In this document: positions 31,127 through 39,897 of the stretch, piece after piece
How the letters are laid out: each line of letters opens with the position of its first letter
How positions within the stretch are numbered: the stretch's first letter is position 1
Origin: a virus
Strand: one strand, 5' to 3'
Virus record (IMG/VR): IMGVR_UViG_3300027734_000044
Location: 1 to 64,000 of that record
DNA: 64,000 bases
Translations under genes and position numbers: made by a program
Notes under the pieces: model-generated
What the model saw: the letters and a program-made list of their open reading frames with translations, nothing else
The model's database searches: none
What the model was told of the DNA's origin: nothing

Positions 31127-31136
31127 GATATATATC
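31127..31136 (+). promoter_or_regulatory. Class B (late-type) promoter, divergent
   Basis: GATATATATC just before the ATG at 31139; forms a divergent pair with 31088-31097. Confidence 0.45.
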
Positions 31137-31138
31137 AC

Positions 31139-31687
31139 ATGAAGAACATAAAATCCTTCCATTTATTTGAAAATTCAGACTATCTAAAAGATCTAAACAA
31201 GGATAAAGATCTAGTTGATTGGCTAATGAATGCAAGATTTGATGGTGATGATGGTTTTTACGAAAATGAATCTTTAAATATAATTACACCGTACGGTGAA
31301 AAGATAAATGCTGATTTTGGTAGCGCAGAAGATGATTATACTGGAGATGGAGATTGGAGTTTCTCGAGTAGTTATGTTGATGATTATGGTATTTTGTATC
31401 AGGTTTTCGGATTTGGTAAAGGATACGATTATGACACAGCTTATGATAGATTAGAGTGGGATAACGAAATATCTAATGTTGAGTTTTCAGATGTTCTTAA
31501 TGCTCCCAAGTTAATAGTAAGGATTCATAAAGAATATCCGTTAATAGCAAATAAGATCTATCAATTGTGCGACGAACCAACAAAAGAGCTAATAAGAATT
31601 AAGTTGGAATTATCGGGAGTAGACCCTAAAGAAACTCTAGCACTATTTAAAGGCGGTAATCTATTAAATCGTTTAGGAGATATATAA
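31139..31687 (+). CDS. Unknown leader-bearing protein with C-terminal motif
   Basis: 182 residues. Leader MKNIKSFHLFE|N (LFE). The body is acidic with many tyrosines and aspartates (DDYTGDGDWSFSSSYVDDYG). The C-terminus is FKGGNLLNRLGDI. It carries both tags and is compact enough to be a good test case. Confidence 0.7.
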   Translation: MKNIKSFHLFENSDYLKDLNKDKDLVDWLMNARFDGDDGFYENESLNIITPYGEKINADFGSAEDDYTGDGDWSFSSSYVDDYGILYQVFGFGKGYDYDTAYDRLEWDNEISNVEFSDVLNAPKLIVRIHKEYPLIANKIYQLCDEPTKELIRIKLELSGVDPKETLALFKGGNLLNRLGDI

Positions 31688-31707
31688 GAGATTAAATAAT
31701 TAACTAT

Positions 31708-32037
31708 ATGAAAAATCTTAAATCTTTTGATGAGATACAAGAAACAAAAAAAGTAGCATCAACAGTAAACGAGGATCATAACGAGATGGAGAACTATATG
31801 TTCTTTGCTAATATTACGAATATGCACCGTATGTGTCAAGCAATATTGGAAATGGATCCAATGCAAGTTGATGCTGTTCTTCAGAATGGTCACGGATGGG
31901 CAACGGATCACATAGCAACATCTAAAGATGATGTTGAGGAAGTTTATAATTTTCTTTATGCTGAATCACAAAGTAACCACGATCACGAAGAAGAGGGAGA
32001 TGAAGAGGGGATGATATCAGACAGTGGAAATTGCTAA
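31708..32037 (+). CDS. Unknown leader-bearing protein with histidine/acid-rich tail
   Basis: 109 residues. Leader MKNLKSFDEIQE|T (IQE). The central helix is rich in methionine and histidine (NITNMHRMCQAILEMDP). The tail is NHDHEEEGDEEG, likely metal-binding or disordered. No C-terminal motif. Confidence 0.65.
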   Translation: MKNLKSFDEIQETKKVASTVNEDHNEMENYMFFANITNMHRMCQAILEMDPMQVDAVLQNGHGWATDHIATSKDDVEEVYNFLYAESQSNHDHEEEGDEEGMISDSGNC

Positions 32038-32050
32038 AAAAAAATAAAAA

Positions 32051-34138
32051 ATGAGATATCTATCGCTATTTAATGACTTCGATAAAGTAGAAGAATCCTT
32101 TAATTTTGATTCTGATAATGTTTTAGAGGCTAAATTAAATCAAATGTCCATGCTAAGAGAAAACTGCATGGCTTCTTGGGACTTTTCCTTATTTAAAGAT
32201 TTCTTCGGAGGCTCTTTAAATGAGAATAATTCAGAAGAAGAAAATCAATACCTTTTAGAGAAAGGCTATTACACTTACGAGTTAGGTGTTTTATACGAAA
32301 ACAAGAAAGATTGGTTTGAGTCTAAAGGAAACGTATTATACTTAAAGGACAATTCAATTGCAGAGGGACACGTTGTTCTTTTCAAAAATGACAAACTACA
32401 TATAATTACTGAGGGTACATTCGATAAATTACAGGATAAAGCTGATCTTCTTTTAGAAGGATTTTGGTCTGATACATGGAACGCCACAACAAAATTTGTA
32501 TCAGGTGTAGCAGATGATATTAAAAAGGTAGTTAATACATACGTAGTAGAGCCTGTTAAGAAAGCAGCAGAATATGTTAGTGATAAGGTAGGTAAAGCTT
32601 GGGACGCTCTATCAAGTGGTGCTAAAGCAGTTTGGGACTTTTCAAAACAGATTATATCTGCAATAGGAACATTCATAAAAGAAAATCCTCTCACCGCTTT
32701 AGGAATTTTAATACAGATTATAGGTACTATCCTATCATTTATACCTATTGCACAGTTTCTAGCCCCTGTGTGTGCAATGATTGCAGGAGGTATTACAGTT
32801 GTTGAGGGGGTAATGAACTTAATAACTGCTAGTAAAGATGCAGCAGGTGCTAAAACAGTTGGTGGTATAGTAAAAGGAGGTGGTAAAATCATATTTGGAT
32901 CTGCAAGTTTACTACTCGGGATTAAAGATTTAGTTTCTGCAGCAGCTGAAGCACTTCCTGGAATGGGAGCAGTAGGTATTGCAATTAAAACTAGTGTTGT
33001 TTCATGGTCAACTAAATTTAGTGCAACTGCATTCGGTAGTGTGGCTTCAGTAGGAATAGGTAAATCATTAGGATGCTCTAAATGGCTAGGAGAATTTTTT
33101 GCTACCCTTTGTGAAAAAGCTCCTTTTATGAGTAAGCTCAAAGATCTTGGTGCTGATGCTACAAAAGTACAAAAAGCAGTACAAACAGGAACAAAGATAA
33201 CAGCCAAAGGTGCAGATGCAGCACTGGATAAAGGAAAAGAATACGTACTAGATCACGAAGAATATAACGAAGAATGGGACGAGACTATTAATGAAGATGA
33301 TAACGGAGGATGGGGATTCGGAGAATTAGTAGTAAACTTTCTGGCTTATGTTGGTAAATCTTGCTTCGGATGGCTTTACGACGTAGTAATAGGGGCTATA
33401 TCAGGAATAGGCAAAGTGATTAACGGTCTTTTAGATCTCCCTGGTAAGATCACAAGAGGAATCGATAAATTTAAAAAAGAGCAAGGAGGTTCTTTCGTAG
33501 GTGGTATAATATCTGGAGCATTATCTTCAGCAGTTAGACCGATGTCATCGTGCGCTCAAAGATTCATTGATGAATACGTTAAACCTAAAGTTACACCTAC
33601 TACTAATTGGATGTCTGCATTAGGTAAAAGAAATGCTACTATCACAAAAAAAATAGCGGAAAATGCAAATTTAAAATCTCCAGTGGATGGGGTTAAACAG
33701 CAAGGACCTCAGAAAGTTGAGGTTAAAAAAGTTGAACTATCATCATCAGATAAGGCAGGTATTAAAAAGATCGGTACTACTGGTATTGCAACAATAGTTA
33801 AAGCTGGAGGTGCAAGTCAAAAGATCCTTGACAAAATGAAGAATAACCAAGGTGAATTCAAAAAAGAATTCCCTGGAGTTTCTAAACTGAATGGAACTTG
33901 GGGTCAAAGTAAATCTGGTGAGGCTACATTCACTTATAAGTCAAAGACTGCAGGTGGTAATATCACACTATTTAAGAATGCAAGATATTATGTTTTAGAT
34001 GGACCTAATAAAACACTAAAAGGGGACTTCAAAAGCACAGATAATGGTATAACAGTTAAAAAGCCAAAGGAAGGTTGGAAAAAAGAGATTAAGGAGTCAT
34101 TAGTATATCTGAAATCACAAAAAAGATTTTTCATATAA
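32051..34138 (+). CDS. Large leader-bearing protein with membrane segments (candidate ejection/pore protein)
   Basis: 695 residues, the largest gene of the run. Leader MRYLSLFNDFDKVEE|S. Amphipathic helices cover residues 140-215. Strongly hydrophobic blocks follow at about 215-255 (ALGILIQIIGTILSFIPIAQ), 275-320 and 420-465. The C-terminal 90 residues are a small beta domain (NGTWGQSKSGEATFTYKSK). Hydrophobic hairpins embedded in helical regions are what is expected of an ejected channel protein. No homology to a named family was recognised. Confidence 0.7.
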   Translation: MRYLSLFNDFDKVEESFNFDSDNVLEAKLNQMSMLRENCMASWDFSLFKDFFGGSLNENNSEEENQYLLEKGYYTYELGVLYENKKDWFESKGNVLYLKDNSIAEGHVVLFKNDKLHIITEGTFDKLQDKADLLLEGFWSDTWNATTKFVSGVADDIKKVVNTYVVEPVKKAAEYVSDKVGKAWDALSSGAKAVWDFSKQIISAIGTFIKENPLTALGILIQIIGTILSFIPIAQFLAPVCAMIAGGITVVEGVMNLITASKDAAGAKTVGGIVKGGGKIIFGSASLLLGIKDLVSAAAEALPGMGAVGIAIKTSVVSWSTKFSATAFGSVASVGIGKSLGCSKWLGEFFATLCEKAPFMSKLKDLGADATKVQKAVQTGTKITAKGADAALDKGKEYVLDHEEYNEEWDETINEDDNGGWGFGELVVNFLAYVGKSCFGWLYDVVIGAISGIGKVINGLLDLPGKITRGIDKFKKEQGGSFVGGIISGALSSAVRPMSSCAQRFIDEYVKPKVTPTTNWMSALGKRNATITKKIAENANLKSPVDGVKQQGPQKVEVKKVELSSSDKAGIKKIGTTGIATIVKAGGASQKILDKMKNNQGEFKKEFPGVSKLNGTWGQSKSGEATFTYKSKTAGGNITLFKNARYYVLDGPNKTLKGDFKSTDNGITVKKPKEGWKKEIKESLVYLKSQKRFFI

Positions 34139-34142
34139 AAAA

Positions 34143-34152
34143 GATATATACA
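34143..34152 (+). promoter_or_regulatory. Class B (late-type) promoter
   Basis: GATATATACA about 25 bases before the ATG at 34177. Confidence 0.5.
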
Positions 34153-34176
34153 ATATAAAATAAAAAATTAGATAAG

Positions 34177-35601
34177 ATGGAAATGAAAAAACAAGTGCTA
34201 TCATTTACGGAGTTTATAAACGAAGCGTATTCTATGATGGTTAACGAAGATAGAACATGGGATGATGTTAAGACTTTATTAAGCGGAAAGTTAGATGATT
34301 CTCCAGAGGTTAAGCTAAATTTAGCATATATAGAGGATTTAATGAAATCTGATGCTAGACCATCGTTTAAAGAAGACATTTTAGCATCAGCAGGAGCATC
34401 TTTTTCAAAAGCTATTGCAGAAATACTTGACGGAAAGTACACTAATATCACATCAATTGATACAAATGTTAACCAGATAGAATACAACGAGGTTATTCAA
34501 GGAAGTGTTTTTGTAGTAAAGTCTTCCCCGATGAATGCTAATTATAGTCTTTACGGGAGTTTTAATGAGGAAGACGGAAAAATGAAAATAGTGGATTTAT
34601 TAAATCTTCTTAATACTAGAAATATCAGTAAGCTTAGTTCAGTTATAACTAAAGCAAACAAAAAAGGAAAAGCAAAATTTGATAATATTGGTAAATACGA
34701 CAGACAACAAGGACTTTGGGACGTTTTACATCTTTCAGGGGAAGGTAGAAAAATTGAAGGATCAGGATCGCAGGATCTATATTACATAACAAAAGCAGAA
34801 TCACAAATAGAAATAGGAAAATGGGAAAATGACAAAAAAGTTACACCTATTTCTGGAGTGGTACCAACGAATATGTCAATGAATGTTGGAAGAAAAATTG
34901 TAGACAGAGATAATGATGGATTAACAAGAGGTAAGGATAAAAAATTACAAAAAGCGGGAACTGCAGTTTTCACTTATGTTTTCTATACTTTAGATCCTAA
35001 ACTTACAAAAGCTGGTAAAAATCAAGGGGTTGATAAAAAAATTACTGAAATTAAAGAAGTAAAAATCCCATTAAAAACCCCAGACACAACTGACACATTA
35101 ACAATTGAAGATAACGGAATACTTTTCTCTTCCGGTACTGCAACATTAACAGAAAACGGTAAGAAGAATATCTATAATGCAATAACTCAGGACTTTAATT
35201 CAGTCTCTGAAATAGAGATACAAGGATCAGCTTCACAAGAAGGCGATATAAAAGTAAACACCAAACTATGTATAGATAGAGCAGCATCAGTAGAGACTTA
35301 TTTAAAAACTGTTACATCCGCTATAATTACAGCATCAAAAACAGCTAAAATTCAGCCAGCATCTCCTGATACTACTGAAGCAGTAAGAAAAACATTTAGA
35401 AATGTTATTTTAACTATAAAAGGAACTAAGATTATTCCAGGAGAAAACAAAATTGTAAAGGCGTACATTCCTAAAACTGCTGGAATTAAATGCGATAAGA
35501 TTACAATAAATGAAATAACTATGAATTTTAACGTTGAAATAGATCCAGACAAAACTAAAGGATCAGTAAGGACTGGTACTGGTAGAGGATCTAGAAAATA
35601 A
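34177..35601 (+). CDS. Leader-bearing protein with OmpA-like peptidoglycan-binding domain
   Basis: 474 residues. Leader MEMKKQVLSFTEFINE|A (IxE). Residues about 310-390 form an OmpA-like domain: 'ILFSSGTATLTENGKKNI', 'IEIQGSASQEGD', then the loop 'NTKLCIDRAASVETYL' with the conserved Asn/Arg pattern that contacts diaminopimelate. A short C-terminal beta region and a Gly/Arg tail (TGRGSRK) follow. Binding cell wall while internal to the head suggests a role when the DNA is delivered. Confidence 0.78.
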   Translation: MEMKKQVLSFTEFINEAYSMMVNEDRTWDDVKTLLSGKLDDSPEVKLNLAYIEDLMKSDARPSFKEDILASAGASFSKAIAEILDGKYTNITSIDTNVNQIEYNEVIQGSVFVVKSSPMNANYSLYGSFNEEDGKMKIVDLLNLLNTRNISKLSSVITKANKKGKAKFDNIGKYDRQQGLWDVLHLSGEGRKIEGSGSQDLYYITKAESQIEIGKWENDKKVTPISGVVPTNMSMNVGRKIVDRDNDGLTRGKDKKLQKAGTAVFTYVFYTLDPKLTKAGKNQGVDKKITEIKEVKIPLKTPDTTDTLTIEDNGILFSSGTATLTENGKKNIYNAITQDFNSVSEIEIQGSASQEGDIKVNTKLCIDRAASVETYLKTVTSAIITASKTAKIQPASPDTTEAVRKTFRNVILTIKGTKIIPGENKIVKAYIPKTAGIKCDKITINEITMNFNVEIDPDKTKGSVRTGTGRGSRK

Positions 35602-35615
35602 TTATTAATACACAC

Positions 35616-35645
35616 AAAAAAATCCGCCTAAAGCGGATTTTTTTG
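35616..35645. terminator. Bidirectional terminator
   Basis: Hairpin AAATCCGC/GCGGATTT with T tracts; CACACAAAAAAA on the left is like the accessory-arm terminators. Confidence 0.8.
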
Positions 35646-35659
35646 TGGGCTATATTTTT

Positions 35660-36106
35660 TTAGTCAATTGCTACGATGAAGTAGCATTGATCTCCTACTA
35701 CAACTTCTTCTACCCAAAATTTTGTTGGTACATAAGATTTAAAGTAACTAGCAAATTCCGGTGCTTCGATAGTTTCGTAAGCTAACTCATAGAAGAATGA
35801 ATAAGGAATTAAATTGTAATATTCCATTGGGATCATAGCAGAAGTATGGATATGTCCTTGGTCTTCTACTGGATCTAAAGATCGACCGCTCTTTACTTCT
35901 TTTAAATAATTAATACTCCCGTTCTTAAGAGATGGATCTAATTTAAGATCGTATCCGTATCGTTGATTTAATACGATTGCGATAGAATCCGTGATCTTAT
36001 CTAGATTTTTGTTTATCGGGGTATTCGTTTGTGAACTGCCGATAGATGAAAAAGACGTTAAAGCTAATCCTAAAGCGATAACTAAAGCTGAAAAAGTTGT
36101 TTTCAT
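35660..36106 (-). CDS. Exported protein of unknown function
   Basis: 148 residues. A signal peptide, MKTTFSALVIALGLALTSFS, is cut probably after SIGSS. The mature part has no recognised domain (NQRYGYDLKLDPSLKNGSIN). Two class A promoters lie upstream, unlike its plus-strand neighbours, so it behaves as an early gene placed among late ones. Confidence 0.7.
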   Translation of the reverse strand: MKTTFSALVIALGLALTSFSSIGSSQTNTPINKNLDKITDSIAIVLNQRYGYDLKLDPSLKNGSINYLKEVKSGRSLDPVEDQGHIHTSAMIPMEYYNLIPYSFFYELAYETIEAPEFASYFKSYVPTKFWVEEVVVGDQCYFIVAID

Positions 36107-36134
36107 AATTTTAATTTTTAATTGTTAGACAAGA

Positions 36135-36171
36135 CAAATGTAGATTAACCCTTTTGATAAAAAAAATGATT
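36135..36171 (-). promoter_or_regulatory. Class A promoter, proximal
   Basis: AATCAT, N23, TACATTTG for the exported-protein gene. Confidence 0.65.
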
Positions 36172-36237
36172 TTTGGTTTTTTCTAATTTTTTTTATTTTT
36201 ACCGTTGATCATCTTTTTGTTTATTAGATTAACAAGA

Positions 36238-36274
36238 CAAATATAGAATGTTCTATTTAATAAAAAAAATGATT
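36238..36274 (-). promoter_or_regulatory. Class A promoter, distal
   Basis: AATCAT, N23, TATATTTG, about 100 bases upstream of the proximal copy. Confidence 0.65.
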
Positions 36275-36313
36275 TCTAAAACTTTCTAAAAAAAAAATAA
36301 TAGGACAAACTTG

Positions 36314-36323
36314 GATATATAAG
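36314..36323 (+). promoter_or_regulatory. Class B (late-type) promoter
   Basis: GATATATAAG, 20 bases before the ATG at 36344. Confidence 0.6.
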
Positions 36324-36343
36324 AAAAAGAAAATAGCATCTAC

Positions 36344-37147
36344 ATGAAAAATAAACACATCAAAATGTTCGAAAGCTTTTCTTCAGAAAACTACGAACAA
36401 GAAATAGCAAATTCGATTTTTGAAAATTGGAAAGAAAATAACTTAGTAATGTTATCTTTCCTATTCGAACAAGATTACTGGGACGAAGAAGAAACTCTAA
36501 GTGCTGGAGAAAAAAGAGCTTTAGATAGAGACTTCCAAATTTTAAGTAAAGAACAAATGGCTGTACTTTACTTAAGAGCCTTAGGAGCTGAGGAAGGAGA
36601 TCCTGGTAAATATCTAATGTCAATTAGAGGATTAAGGGATTTCGGATATATTGATGATCAATCGGGAGCTTTTAAGGTAACCATTCCTGCTTTAGCTGAT
36701 GCTATCGGATTAGAATCTGCAAGAACAGTAGCTAGAACAACAAATAAATTTAAAAACTTAATAAGTGGTGTTGGGGAAACGACAAGTGAAACCATCTATC
36801 CTAAAGTTCTTAAAGCTTTTGAATTCTTTAAAAACGAAACACCTAGTAATTTAGCTGTAGTAGCTTCGTCTATTATTCAAGATGCTACAATTTCTACAAA
36901 AAATAGAGATGAGGCTGAGGCTGGGAAAGATATAGCATCAGTAAGAAGAGCAGAAAAATCTAAAAGTACTCTCAGAATAGGAGAAATGGTTTATATGCTA
37001 GTTAGAGATCTTAAAAGAAACCCAGTATTCAGTGATATCAGAAAAGCTGAAAGAATAGCAATTAGCAAAATCGCAGGACAACTTGCAATGGATACAATGA
37101 AAGTTCAAATGGCTTACGATAAGTTCAAAACTAGTAGAGGACTTTAA
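36344..37147 (+). CDS. Leader-bearing helical protein, possible winged-helix domains
   Basis: 267 residues, almost all helical. Leader MKNKHIKMFE|S (FE). 'GLRDFGYIDDQSGAFKVTI' followed by 'LADAIGLESARTVARTTNKF' looks like a winged helix-turn-helix, and 'AISKIAGQLAMDTMKVQMAYDKF' near the end like another helix-turn-helix. A packaged DNA-binding protein is possible. Its stop overlaps the opposite-strand gene by 17 bases. Confidence 0.62.
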   Translation: MKNKHIKMFESFSSENYEQEIANSIFENWKENNLVMLSFLFEQDYWDEEETLSAGEKRALDRDFQILSKEQMAVLYLRALGAEEGDPGKYLMSIRGLRDFGYIDDQSGAFKVTIPALADAIGLESARTVARTTNKFKNLISGVGETTSETIYPKVLKAFEFFKNETPSNLAVVASSIIQDATISTKNRDEAEAGKDIASVRRAEKSKSTLRIGEMVYMLVRDLKRNPVFSDIRKAERIAISKIAGQLAMDTMKVQMAYDKFKTSRGL

Positions 37148-37604
37148 TCAAAAGATAAATACCAATAAACATAGCCACTACTGAGATTAAAAATCGGTAG
37201 TGGTTTTTTATTTTACTAAGGAATTTTTCTTCTGAATTAATATACAAGCACTCCTCGAATATAGATGCTCGATCTTCTTCAGTTACGTATAATGGATCGT
37301 CTGGGAAGTTAGGATCTGCTCCATTTCTTATTAGATCATTCTTAAACATTATCTCCTCAACAATACATTCTTCAAATACAAAGCTACGGAAGTGTACTCT
37401 AGTGTAATGTTCCCAACAAACAACAATTGCTATTATAGGAATGATAAAGAGTGTGGGAAACACAACTTCTATTAGTGCAGACACGATAATAGTAGATGCA
37501 GTGAATATAAAAGGAATACCGGAAGGTATTGGGAATCTTCCAAATAAATAACCAGTTCTAGCATTGTTTTCCAATCTCTTTAGGTAATAAGCATTTCCTT
37601 CCAT
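37131..37604 (-). CDS. Membrane protein of unknown function
   Basis: 157 residues. Two spans sit near 27-70 (IPFIFTASTIIVSALIEVVF; IIPIIAIVVCWEHY), and a third is at the C-terminus (FLISVVAMFIGIYLLIKVLY). The soluble middle is acidic. The plus-strand hairpin CACTAC/GTAGTG at 37173-37209 lies inside its 3' coding part and may end the convergent transcript. Confidence 0.65.
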   Translation of the reverse strand: MEGNAYYLKRLENNARTGYLFGRFPIPSGIPFIFTASTIIVSALIEVVFPTLFIIPIIAIVVCWEHYTRVHFRSFVFEECIVEEIMFKNDLIRNGADPNFPDDPLYVTEEDRASIFEECLYINSEEKFLSKIKNHYRFLISVVAMFIGIYLLIKVLY

Positions 37605-37622
37605 AGTTTTTTATTTATTTTC

Positions 37623-37659
37623 CAAAAGTAGAACAATCCATTTGATTAAAAAAATGATT
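37623..37659 (-). promoter_or_regulatory. Class A promoter
   Basis: AATCAT, N23, TACTTTTG before 37604. Confidence 0.6.
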
Positions 37660-37670
37660 TCGCAAAAAAA

Positions 37671-37692
37671 GCCCCGAAGGGCCCTTTAGGAT
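37671..37692 (-). terminator. Terminator
   Basis: GGGCCC-TTCG-GGGC hairpin then T7, with a UUCG tetraloop; ends the 37709-37951 transcript. Confidence 0.75.
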
Positions 37693-37708
37693 TTTTGTGA
37701 GTTTCTAA

Positions 37709-37951
37709 TTAAGCGTTAGCCCAACGGAAACCTCCAGCTGTTTGACAGATACCTCTAACTACTTTAGAGATAGATCCAGTGTTAACACCAGTAGCTCTCA
37801 TAGCATCAGACATAGAATTATACTTGCGGATTCTACGACCACGTGGTGTAAATTGAATCACTGCTACTGTGTTTCTCGTAGAAACACTTGCTTTTTTAAC
37901 AGCCTTAGCTTTCATCGTAGCTTTAGGTGTTGATTTTGTTTTTGTACTCAT
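37709..37951 (-). CDS. Stand-alone NUMOD1-type DNA-binding protein
   Basis: 80 residues. A basic tail (residues 1-27, repeated Lys-Ala-Lys) precedes 'VIQFTPRGRRIRKYNSMSDA', then 'TGVNTGSISKVVRGICQTAGG'. This is the NUMOD1 helix-turn-helix module usually attached to homing endonucleases, here without a nuclease. It could be a remnant or a domesticated regulator. Confidence 0.78.
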   Translation of the reverse strand: MSTKTKSTPKATMKAKAVKKASVSTRNTVAVIQFTPRGRRIRKYNSMSDAMRATGVNTGSISKVVRGICQTAGGFRWANA

Positions 37952-38027
37952 AATTTATTAGTTTTAATTATACTAATTATACTCAAAACCGCCTTAAAAG
38001 TTTCGTTTTAAACGGTTTTTGAATTGG

Positions 38028-38037
38028 GATATATAGG
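38028..38037 (+). promoter_or_regulatory. Class B (late-type) promoter
   Basis: GATATATAGG just before the ATG at 38043. Confidence 0.45.
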
Positions 38038-38042
38038 TTAGG

Positions 38043-38882
38043 ATGAAAAAGAATAAAAGGCGTATAAAAACTTTTAAAAACTGGTTACTCGCAAGAGATT
38101 CTGCGTCAAGGATATCCACAAAACCAACATATCTTGGATTCTTTTCAGAAAGCTTAGAGGATCATCCAGTGGACAAGTACCAAATAATGGAACTGTTTGA
38201 TGCGATATCGGATTCTACACCTTTTAAAAGACTAGAAAAATTTAGTGGATCTAATATTGGTTCTAATAAGATGGCTAAAGGTATTGATGATAGCATATTT
38301 TGGGTGGATTTTTATCTTACACTTTCATATCCTAACATAGTTAGATTTTTGATATTTCTAGATACAAACTCATCTAAAGATTTTTACACGGGGAAGAAAA
38401 GGGTTCTTATAAGACCAACGCAAGGGGATTACTCTATAGAAAACAATATCTCATCAGGACAGATAAATGTTAATATACCACTATCATATAAAAACGACAA
38501 AAAGAAAATAGCTGAAATAATAAAAGATTTCATAAGATTATCATTTGAAGGATTAGCAGAAGAAGGAACATATCAATCTAGATTTTTAAATTGGTGGATA
38601 GAGAATTTAATTTTTAAAGGTGACGAGTGGGAATCAACAAGTTTACTTTTTGAAAATGCTTTAGTAGAATGGATGAAGAATGCTGATCCTGAAGACGTCA
38701 AACAAGCATATGTTGATTTCTTCCACGATCCAAAAGGTAAGAGAGATAAAATAGAAAAATCTAGATATTACTTAGATTATGATACTATAACAAAAGGAGT
38801 AAAGGAAGCTATAAAACAAGCGGGGATTAAACTAGACGGTACTGACCGGGGGTCTTCACTTCTTTCTAGGTTTGATTCCTAA
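38043..38882 (+). CDS. Unknown protein with C-terminal motif
   Basis: 279 residues. The basic N-terminus MKKNKRRIKTFKNWLLARDS is an atypical leader with no clear xxE site. The body is mixed, with 'KGIDDSIFWVDFYLTLSYP' in the first half. It ends TDRGSSLLSRFDS, the shared motif. Its last 27 bases overlap the minus-strand nuclease gene. Confidence 0.65.
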   Translation: MKKNKRRIKTFKNWLLARDSASRISTKPTYLGFFSESLEDHPVDKYQIMELFDAISDSTPFKRLEKFSGSNIGSNKMAKGIDDSIFWVDFYLTLSYPNIVRFLIFLDTNSSKDFYTGKKRVLIRPTQGDYSIENNISSGQINVNIPLSYKNDKKKIAEIIKDFIRLSFEGLAEEGTYQSRFLNWWIENLIFKGDEWESTSLLFENALVEWMKNADPEDVKQAYVDFFHDPKGKRDKIEKSRYYLDYDTITKGVKEAIKQAGIKLDGTDRGSSLLSRFDS

Positions 38883-39884
38883 GTTCCTCTTATAAGAAAC
38901 TTTCCCCTGCCCTATCCTATCCAACGTGAATTGATTTAATTCGTTAAACTTGACTATCTGAAATGGATGGATTTTATTCTTTCTTTCATATATTAAAATA
39001 GATTCCAACCCGCAAAGAATAAAGTATTGCTCTAAAGGTATAGGTGGAAGATCCCCTGCTCCCATAATATGACTCACATAATCGTAAACTTCCCCCTTTT
39101 GTATCCTTGAGGTTCTTGTTGGATCGATGATCTCTGCAAGTTTAAGACTTAACATACCTCTACCTAACCAGTTCCTTAGAGAATTTCTGACTATCGAATA
39201 ATTAACGACCTCCTGAGGTGTATCTGGACTGGCCTTGAATACTATCATTTCGTCGTCTTTTGATTCAAGCTTCCATATCTTACCATTCAATTCTATAAAA
39301 CCACGGGGGCAAAGAAAAGACTCGCAAAAATGTCTTAGTCCTTTTCTTAGATCATTGTTATTGGAATCAGTTAAGCTACCTAAAAATCCTCCTTGTACAA
39401 GAGCTTGTATGATAGTACCTAGATCAGTAAAGAAAGACGTTGCTTCAGTTAATCTAAAATTATCTGCGTATGATTTAACCTCTATTTTTCTATCTGATCC
39501 TTTAAAAAGTATATCAGGTTTTCTTTTACCACCGGAGAATGAAGACTCAGATATAAGCAAGCACATAATTTCACCAGCCCCTAGATAGGAATGAGCCCAC
39601 TCAGAAACAAAGATCATGGTCTTATTATACTTTTTATTGGAAAGTATTTCCTTGTTTAGATTTGATATGGAATCTTCTATAGGAAGTGTTCGATTGATCT
39701 TTATAAATTCCCAGAATTTTTTAAAAGATGCTTCGTTATCCTTTATGTGAGATTGTAAAGATGAGATAAATTTCTTGGTTATAGCGGGGCTAACAGATTT
39801 ACTTCTGAAATATGATTCGAATTCTTCCCAGTAGATGTCTATAATCTTTCTTCTCATTCGTATATTATAGACATTGAATTCCAA
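38856..39884 (-). CDS. PD-(D/E)XK nuclease-like protein
   Basis: 342 residues. 'GAGEIMCLLISES', then 'KPDILFKGSDRKIEVKSY' near 120-138 give the catalytic triad E...PD...ExK of restriction-type nucleases. The N-terminal 80 residues are helical and the C-terminal half carries no known domain. It lies directly upstream of nothing typical for restriction-modification (no methylase). Possible roles: host DNA degradation, recombination or replication-fork repair. Confidence 0.7.
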   Translation of the reverse strand: MEFNVYNIRMRRKIIDIYWEEFESYFRSKSVSPAITKKFISSLQSHIKDNEASFKKFWEFIKINRTLPIEDSISNLNKEILSNKKYNKTMIFVSEWAHSYLGAGEIMCLLISESSFSGGKRKPDILFKGSDRKIEVKSYADNFRLTEATSFFTDLGTIIQALVQGGFLGSLTDSNNNDLRKGLRHFCESFLCPRGFIELNGKIWKLESKDDEMIVFKASPDTPQEVVNYSIVRNSLRNWLGRGMLSLKLAEIIDPTRTSRIQKGEVYDYVSHIMGAGDLPPIPLEQYFILCGLESILIYERKNKIHPFQIVKFNELNQFTLDRIGQGKVSYKRNLGIKPRKK

Positions 39885-39897
39885 GAAGTTACAAATA

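Noticed and set aside
32275-33207. A 310-codon minus-strand reading frame opposite the 695-residue protein
   Set aside because: Its composition mirrors the hydrophobic coding strand, and no promoter or leader precedes it. The plus-strand gene has both.
38856-39884. A restriction-modification system based on the PD-(D/E)XK protein
   Set aside because: No methyltransferase or specificity gene is nearby; a lone nuclease is the most that can be supported.
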